Below are positions 45,147 to 54,125 of a DNA stretch of 64,000 bases, piece by piece. Every line of letters begins with the position of its first letter. Within the stretch, counting starts at the first letter, position 1. This DNA comes from Bacteroidales bacterium (GTDB lineage Bacteria; Bacteroidota; Bacteroidia; Bacteroidales; UBA6680), in assembly GCA_025210735.1 (NCBI GenBank), contig JAOARD010000076.1:234499-298498 (forward strand), in the 5' to 3' direction. The notes beneath the pieces are model-generated. The model saw only the letters and a program-made list of their open reading frames with translations. It searched no databases and was not told the DNA's origin. The position numbers and the translations under genes were made by a program.

Positions 45147-45560
45147 CTATTGGCTACTGCTGTCAAGCATACTTACTTTTTCTGATCTGCACATAGGACA
45201 AGAGTCTTTATGCATCTCTTCAGGTACAGTAAACCGGGCATTACAGCTATCACATACATACCACTCTCCATCAAGCTTTGCATTACCAAACACAGTACGT
45301 ATCTCTTTAGATTCAACAAATGCTTTAGCTATCTTTCGTCTGGCACTCTCATATATTCTTGCAAATGTTGCTCTTGATACATCCATGAGTTCAGCTGCCT
45401 CTTTGTGGTTCATCAAATCGTAATCGGCAAGTTTTATAGCCTCATACTCCTCATAATAAAGCTCTATAAACCCTTTTGTACCTTTTGTACTACCATAAGG
45501 TTTATAACCCTTAAAACTCGGAGGCGCAACAACTTTTCTTAATCTGGTTTGTCTTGGCAT
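45147..45560 (-). CDS. DUF134-family DNA-binding regulator with zinc ribbon
   Basis: 137 residues from the ATG at 45560 (MPRQTRLRKVVAPPSFKGYK, the usual DUF134 opening; the upstream in-frame start at 45581 overlaps the operator-like palindrome). A sigma-70 region-4-like HTH follows (LMNHKEAAELMDVSRATFAR). The C-terminal zinc ribbon is CDSCNARF...CPMCRSEKV. DUF134 genes commonly lead ORP/NifX operons. It probably controls this operon, and a perfect palindrome lies just upstream. Confidence 0.88.
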   Translation of the reverse strand: MPRQTRLRKVVAPPSFKGYKPYGSTKGTKGFIELYYEEYEAIKLADYDLMNHKEAAELMDVSRATFARIYESARRKIAKAFVESKEIRTVFGNAKLDGEWYVCDSCNARFTVPEEMHKDSCPMCRSEKVSMLDSSSQ

Positions 45561-45581
45561 CTGTAATTTTTTTACAAACAT

Positions 45582-45599
45582 AATGAGAATATTCTCATT
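45582..45599. promoter_or_regulatory. 18-bp perfect palindrome, candidate operator
   Basis: AATGAGAAT at 45582-45590 is followed at once by its complement ATTCTCATT (45591-45599), 22 bp upstream of the DUF134 start codon. The position suggests autoregulation or a metal-responsive repressor site. Confidence 0.6.
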
Positions 45600-45644
45600 T
45601 AAAAATTAAAATGATACAATTTTGATCAGCGTAAATATGTGTAA

Positions 45645-45681
45645 ATAAAAAAGGCTCTACTGCAATTTGCAATAGAGCCTT
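45645..45681 (-). terminator. Terminator of the nuclease gene
   Basis: AAGGCTCTACTGCAA (45651-45665) pairs with TTGCAATAGAGCCTT (45667-45681), one mismatch. On the minus strand it is followed by a T-rich run, 23 bp after the stop. Confidence 0.85.
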
Positions 45682-45703
45682 ATATTTTATTGAGATAAGA
45701 TTG

Positions 45704-48700
45704 TTACTCCTTAACAATCTGTTTTGTTACAACTCCTTTAGATGTATATATTTTAACCATATATACTCCTGAATCAATATCGCTAAAATCTATCTCTGTT
45801 CTGTTTGCAGATCTGTTAAAACTCTTTATTGTAGCTCCTGATATGTTAACAATATCAACCTTTACAATATCCTGTTTGCTATCTATCTTAAGAATACTAT
45901 TAACAGGATTTGGATAAAGCTTTATACTACGCTGAAGCATATCGTTAATATCTGTTGCTTTTGTAACAACCACGGTTCTTTTAACCGGATATGCTGCATT
46001 AACATTCTCATTACCTGCCTGCGATGCTACAACAACAATATTGCCTATCTCAAGAGGTTTTAACACCTTGCCGTTAAGCTCTGCTTTACCACTCTCAATA
46101 GCAAAGGTAACATCCAATCCTCTGTCTGATGTTGCCTCAAGTGTAATATCGCCTGAACCAAGTTTGTGTGCAGGTATCTCTTTAAATGTAATTGCCTGCT
46201 CAGCTTTATAAACTGCAATAGTGATATCCACATCATCAGCTTTATTGTAGTTTTCATTACCTGCCTGCGATGCTGTAATCTTAATATCTCCTGCTCCGGT
46301 AATTGTTACTTTGTTACCAGCTAATGTTGCAGCACCCTCTTTTAATACGTATGATATATCAAGTCCCGATGCTGTTGTTGCAACAATATCAAACGGATCA
46401 TCGCCATAGGTTTTATCACCAATAGCTGTATAGTTTATTACCTGATTAGCTTTATTAACAACAACTGTAAGATCTACAGGAGCAGCAGCAAGAAAATCAT
46501 CGTTACCCGCCTGTGTAGCTTTAATAACAATTGTACCCGCTCCGTTAATTGTTACCTCTTTTCCGTTTAGTGTTGCAGGTCCGCTAACAAATGTATATGT
46601 AACAGGAAGTGCCGATGTTGATGTTGCATTAATAGTAAATGGGTCATCACCATATGTTTTTGTTGCAACATTATCAAATGTTATTGTCTGCGCTTTAGGA
46701 CCTGTTCCGTTCCACTCCTCGTTTGTTTTATCTCCGAAGATATGCTGTGCAAGCTCAGGATAATCAACAAAAGGATTTCTGTTTTTCTGATATTTAAATA
46801 CAATATTATTACGTCTTACCTCATATGGATCTACCGGATCCTGTTCACACCACTGAAGTAACATATTCAGATTACCAACCTTTGATATCTGTAGTCCGTA
46901 ACGAACATTAAGATAGAATACAATACGAGCAACATCTCCACGAGCCGATAGTGGTGGAGTATATCCTCCTCTGCTACCAACAAAAGGATAGTTGTTTCTT
47001 TTAGCATTCTCCATCTTATCTGAACTTCTCAGGTGATGAGCATCAGATTGTGCAAATGCAAGCTCTGTTCCGGCATTTGTTATTATAGTTCCATTTGCAT
47101 ATGGTCCATCGCCCCATGGTGCTCTTGCATTCTTAAACTTACCAACCGATTGTGGATACACATGCTCTCTGTTCCACTTCTCCTGCGATCCTTTTAATCC
47201 AAGGTGTTTTGCATCCTTATTGTAAACAACCTCTTTATATACCATATATACCTGATCAGGGTTATTCGGATTCTGATCAGCCTCGTCCATAATATCATAA
47301 ACATCAAGTGGTGTTGCACCAGCAACCATACGTCTGCTCTCAATTGGTACATCGCCTCTTCCATCCTCTTCGTAAGGGTACGAAACATAGTTCTGGTTTA
47401 TGATACTCTTTATCTCTGCTTTAAGAGCATCTCCTTTAAGACCTGTTGCTGTACTGTAGTATGTTGCAGGAATACCTGTGCTTGCATAGTGCTGACCCTG
47501 TGTAACAGTTTTAACATACTCATAAGGCAACATTACATGCGTTGTTGTATGAATATCAAACTTAACAGGTGTTGTCATTGTATTTACACCAAACTCATAG
47601 TTATCCTCAGCAATAACATACAGGTCGTAATCTGTATCTTGTGTAAGTCCGGTTACCTCTTTTGAGGTTTCATCTGTTCCGGTTGCAAATTTACCGAAAA
47701 CAACAGCTCCTGTACCACTTTTTATAGCTGCTACATCTGGTGCTGTACCATCGTTATCAATCACGTAGTAGTATGCTTTTCCAGGTTCATCAATCTTAAC
47801 CTTAAGGTTAAACGACGATGAATATACATTATCAACCGCAGGGAATCCTGAAGCAAATGTTGGTGCTGTTACATCCGGCTCGCCCTGTGCTGCAAGACTT
47901 ATCTTTACTGTGCGTGCTTCTGGCGATGTATGAACAATCTCTCCGGTTATCTTATCTGTATATTTTACTGTTGGCTTAAAACGTACCTTAACCTTTACAT
48001 TTGCAGCATCTGCCTGTGGTATTGTAATGTTTCTCTTCCAATCTGCCCCGTCAAGTGATATCTGGAATGGCTCTGTTACAGCTACTGAAACATCTCCTGT
48101 AAGAGTCTCTCCTTTTAATGTGTACTCTTTTGTATCAGAAACAGAGTTCAGATCAACCACCTCAACATAGTCAAAAACCATGTTCTTTTCAGTAATGTTA
48201 ATAACAGAACTAAAGCTCTCATACTTCAGTCGTAACATTATTGGGTCGTGATCTGATATATATACATTACTTACCGATACACTGTTTGTAAGCAATGCAT
48301 GTTCTTCATATAACTCATTAGATACAGATATATGATCAATCTTCTCTCCGGCAACATGTTTGTAATACTTGTTATCCTCTTCCCAGAACACTTTGTACGG
48401 ACTGTCTCCACCGGCCATACTTCTGTCTTTATAATCGTTATAATCACCCAGAATAATAACATTGTTTTCAGGATAATCTGCATTAAGAGCATTAAGAAGA
48501 AACTTAGCATCAGCACGTCGTCTGTCTGCTCCGTCTCTACAACATTTACCATGTATATTAACAATACATATACGCTCTGTTGCTCCATCAATATTTATAT
48601 CTGCCTCAAACATATATGGCAGACGACCAGAGGCCATAAACTTAGCTGCATTACCTGTATACCCCGGAATATTTGTTGTTGAAGTATTAGGATACAGATC

Positions 48701-49975
48701 GCTGAACATTGAGAAGTCTTTTATATTTGTTACAGTAGATTTGTTATAAACATAACACAGACGTTGTGCAGGAAAATCTGCCGATGGAGTATCGTCATGA
48801 GAGTATCGAGGTCCATAAGTACCTCCCCATACATCTGCTCCGCTAAGCTCATTAAGTTTTGCTACAAGTGGTGCAAGGTTATCGCCTTTAAAGTTATCTA
48901 CAACCAGCTCTTGCAGTGCATAAACATCTGCATCAAGGCTTATAATTTTTGCCGATACAGCATCAAGCTGCTCATCAAAATTATCGGCATGTTTTGATTT
49001 CTCTGGTGCACCAAACCACTCTACATTCCATGTAACAACATCTAGTGTCTCATCCATTGGCAGTGTTGTAGCATCAGTAATATCAGACGATCCTTTAGCA
49101 AACAGCTTAACACTGTATGTTGATGTTCCGACAGCTGCATGAGTTATTGTTCCTGAAGCTCCCATTATCTTATCTGATGTTGGGGCATATCTTACATATA
49201 GTGTCTTTGGCGATGTTGCATCTTTTGCAATTGTAAACGATGTTTTCCAATCTGTATCATCAGTTGATATCTGAAAATCGTCAGTTGCAGTAACTGTTAT
49301 ATCGTTCTCAAGATCAGCAAATGTAAGGTTATACTGCTGCGAAGCACTCTGTAATGGAGGCTTAACATAGTCAAACTTTACACCTTCAGCAGGTGCTGTA
49401 CCAGTAATTGTACCAGTTGTTCCTGTACCGCTGTCGCCAAACTTTGTCCAGATAACCTCATCAAGCAATGTACGTTCTGTGGTTACAAACTTTATTACAA
49501 AGTCTCCATCAACGTTTATATCTTTTGAAAACTCCTTAACTGTTGAACTGTTTACGTTCAGCTCATCAATAAGATTATCGTTAATATATACAGATATCTT
49601 TGTGTTACTACTAAAAGCTTTTCTGTATTTAAACTTAAGGTTACCAATACCACCAGATATTGCCGAAGAGTATAACTCACCACCTTTTGGCGATTTATTG
49701 TTACCAATTAACGGGGTTGTACCCTCAATTGATTTACCTTTTGCTCCGGTTGTGATATTCCATTTAATACCATTTACACCAGTCCACTCAGGAATATTTC
49801 TTGAATAACTACTGGAATTATGAGGATATGTATCAAAGGTCTCATGCCCCTGACCATATACGGAACTACTAAACAGCACAACAGCTGTAATTACTATAGC
49901 TGCTTTGCTACCTATTAGTGCCGACAATTTTGTTACCGATGCCTTTAAGCATCCGTTTAGATATCTGCGCATCAT
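45704..49975 (-). CDS. Secreted dual-nuclease protein with type IX sorting domain
   Basis: 1423 residues. A long signal peptide (to about residue 41, SSVYGQ) is followed by beta domains. Residues about 310-585 are an endonuclease/exonuclease/phosphatase domain (VVTWNVEWFG, LQELV, ILGDYNDY, SDHDPI). Residues about 845-1085 are an endonuclease I domain (NREHVYPQSVGKF, SDAHHLRSSD). Three MBG-like beta repeats (KTYGDDPF.I.AT) span 1095-1345. The end (LYPNPVNSILKI, GVYMVKIYTSKGVVTKQIVKE) is a type IX secretion sorting domain. Two flanking beta units (near 220-295 and 615-695) repeat each other. It probably degrades extracellular DNA or RNA for nutrients or biofilm turnover. Confidence 0.88.
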   Translation of the reverse strand: MMRRYLNGCLKASVTKLSALIGSKAAIVITAVVLFSSSVYGQGHETFDTYPHNSSSYSRNIPEWTGVNGIKWNITTGAKGKSIEGTTPLIGNNKSPKGGELYSSAISGGIGNLKFKYRKAFSSNTKISVYINDNLIDELNVNSSTVKEFSKDINVDGDFVIKFVTTERTLLDEVIWTKFGDSGTGTTGTITGTAPAEGVKFDYVKPPLQSASQQYNLTFADLENDITVTATDDFQISTDDTDWKTSFTIAKDATSPKTLYVRYAPTSDKIMGASGTITHAAVGTSTYSVKLFAKGSSDITDATTLPMDETLDVVTWNVEWFGAPEKSKHADNFDEQLDAVSAKIISLDADVYALQELVVDNFKGDNLAPLVAKLNELSGADVWGGTYGPRYSHDDTPSADFPAQRLCYVYNKSTVTNIKDFSMFSDLYPNTSTTNIPGYTGNAAKFMASGRLPYMFEADINIDGATERICIVNIHGKCCRDGADRRRADAKFLLNALNADYPENNVIILGDYNDYKDRSMAGGDSPYKVFWEEDNKYYKHVAGEKIDHISVSNELYEEHALLTNSVSVSNVYISDHDPIMLRLKYESFSSVINITEKNMVFDYVEVVDLNSVSDTKEYTLKGETLTGDVSVAVTEPFQISLDGADWKRNITIPQADAANVKVKVRFKPTVKYTDKITGEIVHTSPEARTVKISLAAQGEPDVTAPTFASGFPAVDNVYSSSFNLKVKIDEPGKAYYYVIDNDGTAPDVAAIKSGTGAVVFGKFATGTDETSKEVTGLTQDTDYDLYVIAEDNYEFGVNTMTTPVKFDIHTTTHVMLPYEYVKTVTQGQHYASTGIPATYYSTATGLKGDALKAEIKSIINQNYVSYPYEEDGRGDVPIESRRMVAGATPLDVYDIMDEADQNPNNPDQVYMVYKEVVYNKDAKHLGLKGSQEKWNREHVYPQSVGKFKNARAPWGDGPYANGTIITNAGTELAFAQSDAHHLRSSDKMENAKRNNYPFVGSRGGYTPPLSARGDVARIVFYLNVRYGLQISKVGNLNMLLQWCEQDPVDPYEVRRNNIVFKYQKNRNPFVDYPELAQHIFGDKTNEEWNGTGPKAQTITFDNVATKTYGDDPFTINATSTSALPVTYTFVSGPATLNGKEVTINGAGTIVIKATQAGNDDFLAAAPVDLTVVVNKANQVINYTAIGDKTYGDDPFDIVATTASGLDISYVLKEGAATLAGNKVTITGAGDIKITASQAGNENYNKADDVDITIAVYKAEQAITFKEIPAHKLGSGDITLEATSDRGLDVTFAIESGKAELNGKVLKPLEIGNIVVVASQAGNENVNAAYPVKRTVVVTKATDINDMLQRSIKLYPNPVNSILKIDSKQDIVKVDIVNISGATIKSFNRSANRTEIDFSDIDSGVYMVKIYTSKGVVTKQIVKE

Positions 49976-50003
49976 TATTAATTATAAATTTTACTTGGGG
50001 CAC

Positions 50004-50033
50004 CAAAAGTACGTATTAATAACATGCCTGCAA
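50004..50033 (-). promoter_or_regulatory. Promoter of the dual-nuclease gene
   Basis: On the minus strand TTG (50033-50031) and TACTTTTG (50011-50004) with a 19-bp spacer, 29 bp before the start codon. Confidence 0.6.
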
Positions 50034-50332
50034 TTTATTTTTAGTTAATTAATTAACATTATATCAACATGTGTACAAACTGAGATATAAATACTTAAGC
50101 AAACACTATAAACATTAAAAGAGGCACAAAAAGGGATTATACTTTTCAATTTGCCAGAAGAAACTCATTATTACAATTATTCTCGTGTATAAATGTATAT
50201 TCTCTTAATATACTAATTCCTCTTATAGCAACTTCACCAAATAATTAATTCAAAACTCCAATAAATCTATATCAAAACAATGCTACAAAACCTAATCTAA
50301 ATTTAAAGCAAACCTAATATGATTATTATTCG

Positions 50333-50340
50333 TATATTTG
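50333..50340 (+). promoter_or_regulatory. -7 box of the GNAT toxin-antitoxin operon
   Basis: TATATTTG matches TAnnTTTG and lies 23 bp before the ATG at 50364. No clear -33 box. Confidence 0.5.
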
Positions 50341-50363
50341 CACATAATATCAAATTAATAATC

Positions 50364-50513
50364 ATGGCATTAGAGATAAAATCAACTCCGGTACTAAAAG
50401 GAGATAGTGCAGATAGATTTCTTAAAAAAGCTGAGAAGGTTGAAAAAGCTCCTAAAAAGGATTTTTCTAAGCAGGTTGATATAGCCAGAAAAATACTAAA
50501 AAAGTCCTTGTAA
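50364..50513 (+). CDS. Putative antitoxin (49 aa) of a GNAT toxin pair
   Basis: A 49-residue Lys-rich protein (MALEIKSTPVLKGDSADRFL, ending RKILKKSL). It does not show a ribbon-helix-helix start like the DUF1778 antitoxins of TacT-type toxins. Its position 9 bp before a GNAT gene with toxin-like motifs, its size and its charge suggest an antitoxin of a different fold or a C-terminal neutralising peptide. Inference from context. Confidence 0.55.
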   Translation: MALEIKSTPVLKGDSADRFLKKAEKVEKAPKKDFSKQVDIARKILKKSL

Positions 50514-50522
50514 AACAGGAGT

Positions 50523-51122
50523 ATGATGTTAAATCTGGCTGAAAATTGTTCTTTCGGTTCTCTTGCTGAAAACATTGAAAACTTTGATCTAAATAAGTTT
50601 AATTGTATTAATGAGGATTTAAACGAATTCTTCAAACAAGATGCAATTAAGTATTCCAAAAGTCTATTAGGCAAAACATATGCATTTGTATTAGATACAG
50701 ATAAAAAGACTATTGTTTGCATGTTTACTGTCTCAAATGACAGTTTAAAAGCTGATAGTTTGCCAAATAGCCGAAAAAAGAAAGTAAATAAAGATATCCC
50801 TTATAACAAACAAAGGAAGAGTTATCCTGCTGTTTTAATTGGACGCTTGGGTGTCTGTTCAAAATTCTCAAATAATGGTGTCGGGACTCAATTAATGGAC
50901 TTTATTAAGGCGTGGTTTATTGATCCTTTGAACAAAACAGGATGCCGATTCATAGTAGTTGACTCTTATAATACAGATAATGCTATTAACTACTATCTAA
51001 AAAACGGATTCTCATTTCTTTTCTCTTCTGAGGGTCAAGAAAAAGAATATATTGGAAAGTGCGAGACTGAAGCACTTAAAACAAGAATGATGTATTTTGA
51101 TCTACTAAGCCTTAGTGTGTAA
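50523..51122 (+). CDS. GNAT acetyltransferase, likely toxin
   Basis: 199 residues. YPAVLIGRLGVCSKFSNNGV followed by GTQLMDFIKAWF contains the GNAT acetyl-CoA loop (G.G pattern), and RFIVVDSYNTDNAINYYLKNGFSFL is the second conserved part. PAVLIGRL and VVDSYN..A..YY.K.GF are characteristic of TacT/AtaT-type toxins that acetylate aminoacyl-tRNA. A possible TA pair with the preceding 49-aa gene. An ordinary acetyltransferase cannot be excluded. Confidence 0.75.
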   Translation: MMLNLAENCSFGSLAENIENFDLNKFNCINEDLNEFFKQDAIKYSKSLLGKTYAFVLDTDKKTIVCMFTVSNDSLKADSLPNSRKKKVNKDIPYNKQRKSYPAVLIGRLGVCSKFSNNGVGTQLMDFIKAWFIDPLNKTGCRFIVVDSYNTDNAINYYLKNGFSFLFSSEGQEKEYIGKCETEALKTRMMYFDLLSLSV

Positions 51123-51134
51123 AGCTAAAAAACG

Positions 51135-51755
51135 TTATATCCTTTTATAAAAATAAGACACCTTATTCACTTTATCATCGTAACTGACTAAACCCGATTT
51201 TTTACCACACTGCATATAGTTAAGAAGATAAAAATCGCCACTACAGAACATTGTATGCAATAGTGTAAAACCCAATATTACTATACGCCAGAATTCGTTA
51301 ACAAAAGGAGCTGTTATTAACGATGCTACAATTACAAACAGAAAAGGAGACAGTGCAACTATCTTAAACTCCCTGAGATTAATTACAAACATGTGGGCAA
51401 TTGCAGCAAAGTAAAATTTTTTAAAATTAGAATAGTACGACACCTCTTTTGCTCCAACAACTTTATAGGCCAATGCATGTAATAACTCATGAAACGGTAT
51501 AAAAATAAATACCAATCCAAATCCTGTAAAGAAAGCAAGAATGCCTTTTAGTGCACTAACCTTATCGTTAATTATATAGTAGGTGATAACAAATGCAGAA
51601 AGAGTCCAGAGAATAAGTAGTGTAACAATAAACACATAATAGAACAGACCTCTCTTCTTCACATTATTCCTCAGAAAGTTTATCAGATCATCATGTTTTA
51701 ACTCTTCTGAAACACTATATCCATGTTCTTTAAGAGATTCTGGTAATATCTTCAT
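51135..51755 (-). CDS. DUF3267 membrane metalloprotease-like protein
   Basis: About 206 residues from MKILPESLKEHGYSVSEELK at 51755 (a longer start at 51785 is possible). Four or more membrane segments surround FIPFHELLHALAYKVVGAKEVSYY, whose HExxH motif is the DUF3267 hallmark. Some relatives are annotated as site-2-protease-like. Substrate unknown. A hairpin with a U-run precedes the gene and may attenuate its transcription. Confidence 0.75.
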   Translation of the reverse strand: MKILPESLKEHGYSVSEELKHDDLINFLRNNVKKRGLFYYVFIVTLLILWTLSAFVITYYIINDKVSALKGILAFFTGFGLVFIFIPFHELLHALAYKVVGAKEVSYYSNFKKFYFAAIAHMFVINLREFKIVALSPFLFVIVASLITAPFVNEFWRIVILGFTLLHTMFCSGDFYLLNYMQCGKKSGLVSYDDKVNKVSYFYKRI

Positions 51756-51840
51756 CTGGATAATCTTTTCATTCAACCGATACAATATACAAAATGTTCA
51801 GTAGTAACGTATGATAAGGATAAAACAGTTGGATTATAAG

Positions 51841-51890
51841 ACAAAAAAGAACAGCTACTCTCTTTATAAAAAGGATTGTAACTGCTCTTT
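51841..51890 (-). terminator. Minus-strand hairpin upstream of the DUF3267 gene (attenuator?)
   Basis: As minus-strand RNA, 51890-51878 pairs with 51858-51846 over 13 positions (two G-U pairs), followed by six Us. As DNA on the plus strand there are two mismatches, so it is designed for the minus strand. It lies about 60 bp before the DUF3267 start and after another terminator at 51930-51998. Confidence 0.6.
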
Positions 51891-51929
51891 ATTAATAACA
51901 AATACTATAAGTAACTGTAATGTTACTAT

Positions 51930-51998
51930 AAAAAAATTGGGGCAATAATTAACAGACTGCTTAAATACCTTGAATTATAAATTCATTATTTGCCCCAA
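51930..51998 (-). terminator. Nested terminator after the 52040 gene
   Basis: TTGGGGCAA (51937-51945) pairs with TTGCCCCAA (51990-51998). An inner stem TGAATT/AATTCA (51971-51985) folds inside. On the minus strand the outer stem is followed by a run of Ts. Confidence 0.7.
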
Positions 51999-52039
51999 AC
52001 TATGAGTTGAACAATTTGTAAATGAATATTACAAATGCT

Positions 52040-52462
52040 CTATCTTAAGTAAACTATGGTCGCAATTATTGTCCATACACCTATTGCAATACCTAATAAT
52101 CCTAGTTTTGCCTGAATTGGGGCAAGTTTAGCAATTAATTGTTCACCCTTCTTTTTAGCCTCTTCGTTTTTAGATAAAATAAACTTGTTAATCATTGCAT
52201 AACCAAGGATAAAACCTAAAGCAGCTTCTATAACATAACCTGCCATTGCAGTAATCCACCACATAGGTAAAATTCTAAGAACTGTTGTTGCAGTAGCGGT
52301 ATTAATTATTCCGAAAATACCTATCAGCAGGAATATTATTCCAATCCATCCCTGATAAGGTGTTATTTTATTAAGAATTTTCTGCCCGTTTGGATGTTTA
52401 GTTAAAAATAGCGATGGAGAAGCAATAACCCCTAACACAATTAATAATATCCCGTAAACCAT
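52040..52462 (-). CDS. Four-helix inner membrane protein of unknown function
   Basis: 140 residues with about four hydrophobic segments (GILLIVLGVIASPSLFL, WIGIIFLLIGIFGII, WWITAMAGYVIEAALGFILG, LGLLGIAIGVWTIIATIVYL) and a short charged loop (KNEEAKKKGEQLIAK). No recognised family. It stands alone with its own terminator. Confidence 0.65.
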   Translation of the reverse strand: MVYGILLIVLGVIASPSLFLTKHPNGQKILNKITPYQGWIGIIFLLIGIFGIINTATATTVLRILPMWWITAMAGYVIEAALGFILGYAMINKFILSKNEEAKKKGEQLIAKLAPIQAKLGLLGIAIGVWTIIATIVYLR

Positions 52463-52655
52463 TGTTTGTTAAATTTTAATTATACATTTCTGCCGCAATG
52501 ATAAGAAAATTAACTTCACCTTTTTATGCAATTAAATGAACGGCTACTCTGGTTTTGTGAGCAACGGTATTTTTAAATAAGCGGTAAAACCTAAATCATG
52601 ATTTATAAAAATATTATGAGTATTTATGCAGATATCAGAGTAGGTTATATAACAA

Positions 52656-53366
52656 TTAACATCTGGCGGTTTTGCGTTTTTTACCAATACGTCCTTTTGC
52701 TGAAACCTTATCTATATAGTCATTAGCCAATGGTACTTTACAAGCCGTACCACCCATATTAACAGTAACCTTACCAATCTGAACGGCTACACTCTTTGCC
52801 ACATCTGTTAATTCCTGAATATACGATCCTACAGCTATTACAAAACCATTCATTGCATACCGTACTCTGTTAAACTCTGTTGTATGTATCTGCTCTTTAA
52901 CTCTGTTTAGTAACCTGGTATACACATCTATATCCAAATCTGTATCATCGTTTACTGATGCATAATATGCTAATGCCGACCATCCTGCCGAAGCAACAGT
53001 CTCTATGTCTGATTCAATCCACTCCAGTCCCAGTTCAAATCCAAATTCCGTTTCAGCAGCCACCCATGGTACTGCATATTCACTAAGATATGACCAGTAT
53101 GCCTTATCAACCCAATTTTGCAGTTGCTGTTTTGTAATCTGTTTCTCATCTGCCATTAATCCGGCAAGATACATTGCATCACTATTTCCTGTTGCATATA
53201 ACTCTAATGACAGCTGATGATTCTTCTTTGTTTTTTTAAGAATCTTCTTCAGATCCTGAACCTTAACACCAAACAGAGGTTCTTTTGCCCCATGCCTCAT
53301 CAGTGTCTTTTTAGTTTGCTCATCGCCATATGATTCCAGCTCTTTAAGAATATCATCTGTTGTCAT
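52656..53366 (-). CDS. AlkD-like DNA alkylation repair protein
   Basis: 236 residues, all-helical. MTTDDILKELESYGDEQTKK, GVKVQDLKKILKKTKK and ASAGWSALAYYA fit the DNA alkylation repair (HEAT-like) glycosylase family that removes 3- and 7-alkylpurines without base flipping. The Lys/Arg-rich C-terminus (GKKRKTARC) could help DNA binding. Stands alone. Confidence 0.82.
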   Translation of the reverse strand: MTTDDILKELESYGDEQTKKTLMRHGAKEPLFGVKVQDLKKILKKTKKNHQLSLELYATGNSDAMYLAGLMADEKQITKQQLQNWVDKAYWSYLSEYAVPWVAAETEFGFELGLEWIESDIETVASAGWSALAYYASVNDDTDLDIDVYTRLLNRVKEQIHTTEFNRVRYAMNGFVIAVGSYIQELTDVAKSVAVQIGKVTVNMGGTACKVPLANDYIDKVSAKGRIGKKRKTARC

Positions 53367-53588
53367 TAGTATCGTGTATTTAATTAGTAATAATCATATT
53401 AACACAATATACAAAAATGTTTTTATAGGTTCAGAAAGGTATACAGCTAAACTCTCAGTATTTGTTTAAATAAACATACGTATAGCTCAGTTTCCATAAA
53501 ACCAATATAGAACCGTGTTATTTTATTGGCAATTTATGATTGTATTTTTACAGTTATATTACCTTTAAATGATTAACATCTGATTATA

Positions 53589-54125
53589 ATGAAATGTATC
53601 TTTATAGTTCTGGTAAGCATTATACTTTCTCTATCTTTCAATACTTTTGCTCAAAATTGTAATGATTTAATATCTATAGAAAATGATATTGATATAGTTA
53701 GAGTAACTGCTATACCTGATAGTATGATAATAAGTAGCGGGGCTTATAAGCTAATTGATTGTAAAGATTCAGTAATAGCAAAGGAGTTGGCAGTTTATGA
53801 CATTGAGAGGGGAACTCCATTCTTGCATTTAGGAAATAATTCAATTCCTACTGTATATGCAGAACAGATTCTTTTTGAGTCGAAGTACAAAGTGTATTAT
53901 TACAGGCATAGCTGTTCAGTCATAGAAGAGGATATTATTGAAGTATATAATAGAATCATTTTTAACTACATCTATAATAAATTCGGAATCAACTGTATTA
54001 AAGAGATAAAAGGCGAAGTTATAGGTCTTAAACACTGGTATTCAAAAAAATTTCACAAGGTAGTACATCAAAAAACGGATTATGAAAAACTTAATTTTTC
54101 TGACAGCATTATTTATAAGCTTTAG
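53589..54125 (+). CDS. Secreted hypothetical protein
   Basis: 178 residues with a signal peptide (LSLSFNTFAQ) and a mixed alpha/beta body (YKVYYYRHSCSVIEEDIIEV). No family recognised. Its last 44 bases overlap the next gene, so the two are probably co-translated. TATTTTTA near 53551 is a one-mismatch -7 box. Confidence 0.6.
   Translation: MKCIFIVLVSIILSLSFNTFAQNCNDLISIENDIDIVRVTAIPDSMIISSGAYKLIDCKDSVIAKELAVYDIERGTPFLHLGNNSIPTVYAEQILFESKYKVYYYRHSCSVIEEDIIEVYNRIIFNYIYNKFGINCIKEIKGEVIGLKHWYSKKFHKVVHQKTDYEKLNFSDSIIYKL

Larger units (their letters stand above)
49976..50363. other. Intergenic region upstream of nuclease and TA genes
   Basis: About 390 bp between divergent genes. Promoter-like boxes are visible at each end (50004-50033 and 50333-50340). 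The middle is AT-rich with no gene or strong structure seen. Confidence 0.5.

Noticed and set aside
47204..47665. Plus-strand 153-aa frame inside the nuclease gene
   Set aside because: It is a shadow of the minus-strand endonuclease I region, Cys/Ile-rich and without signals.
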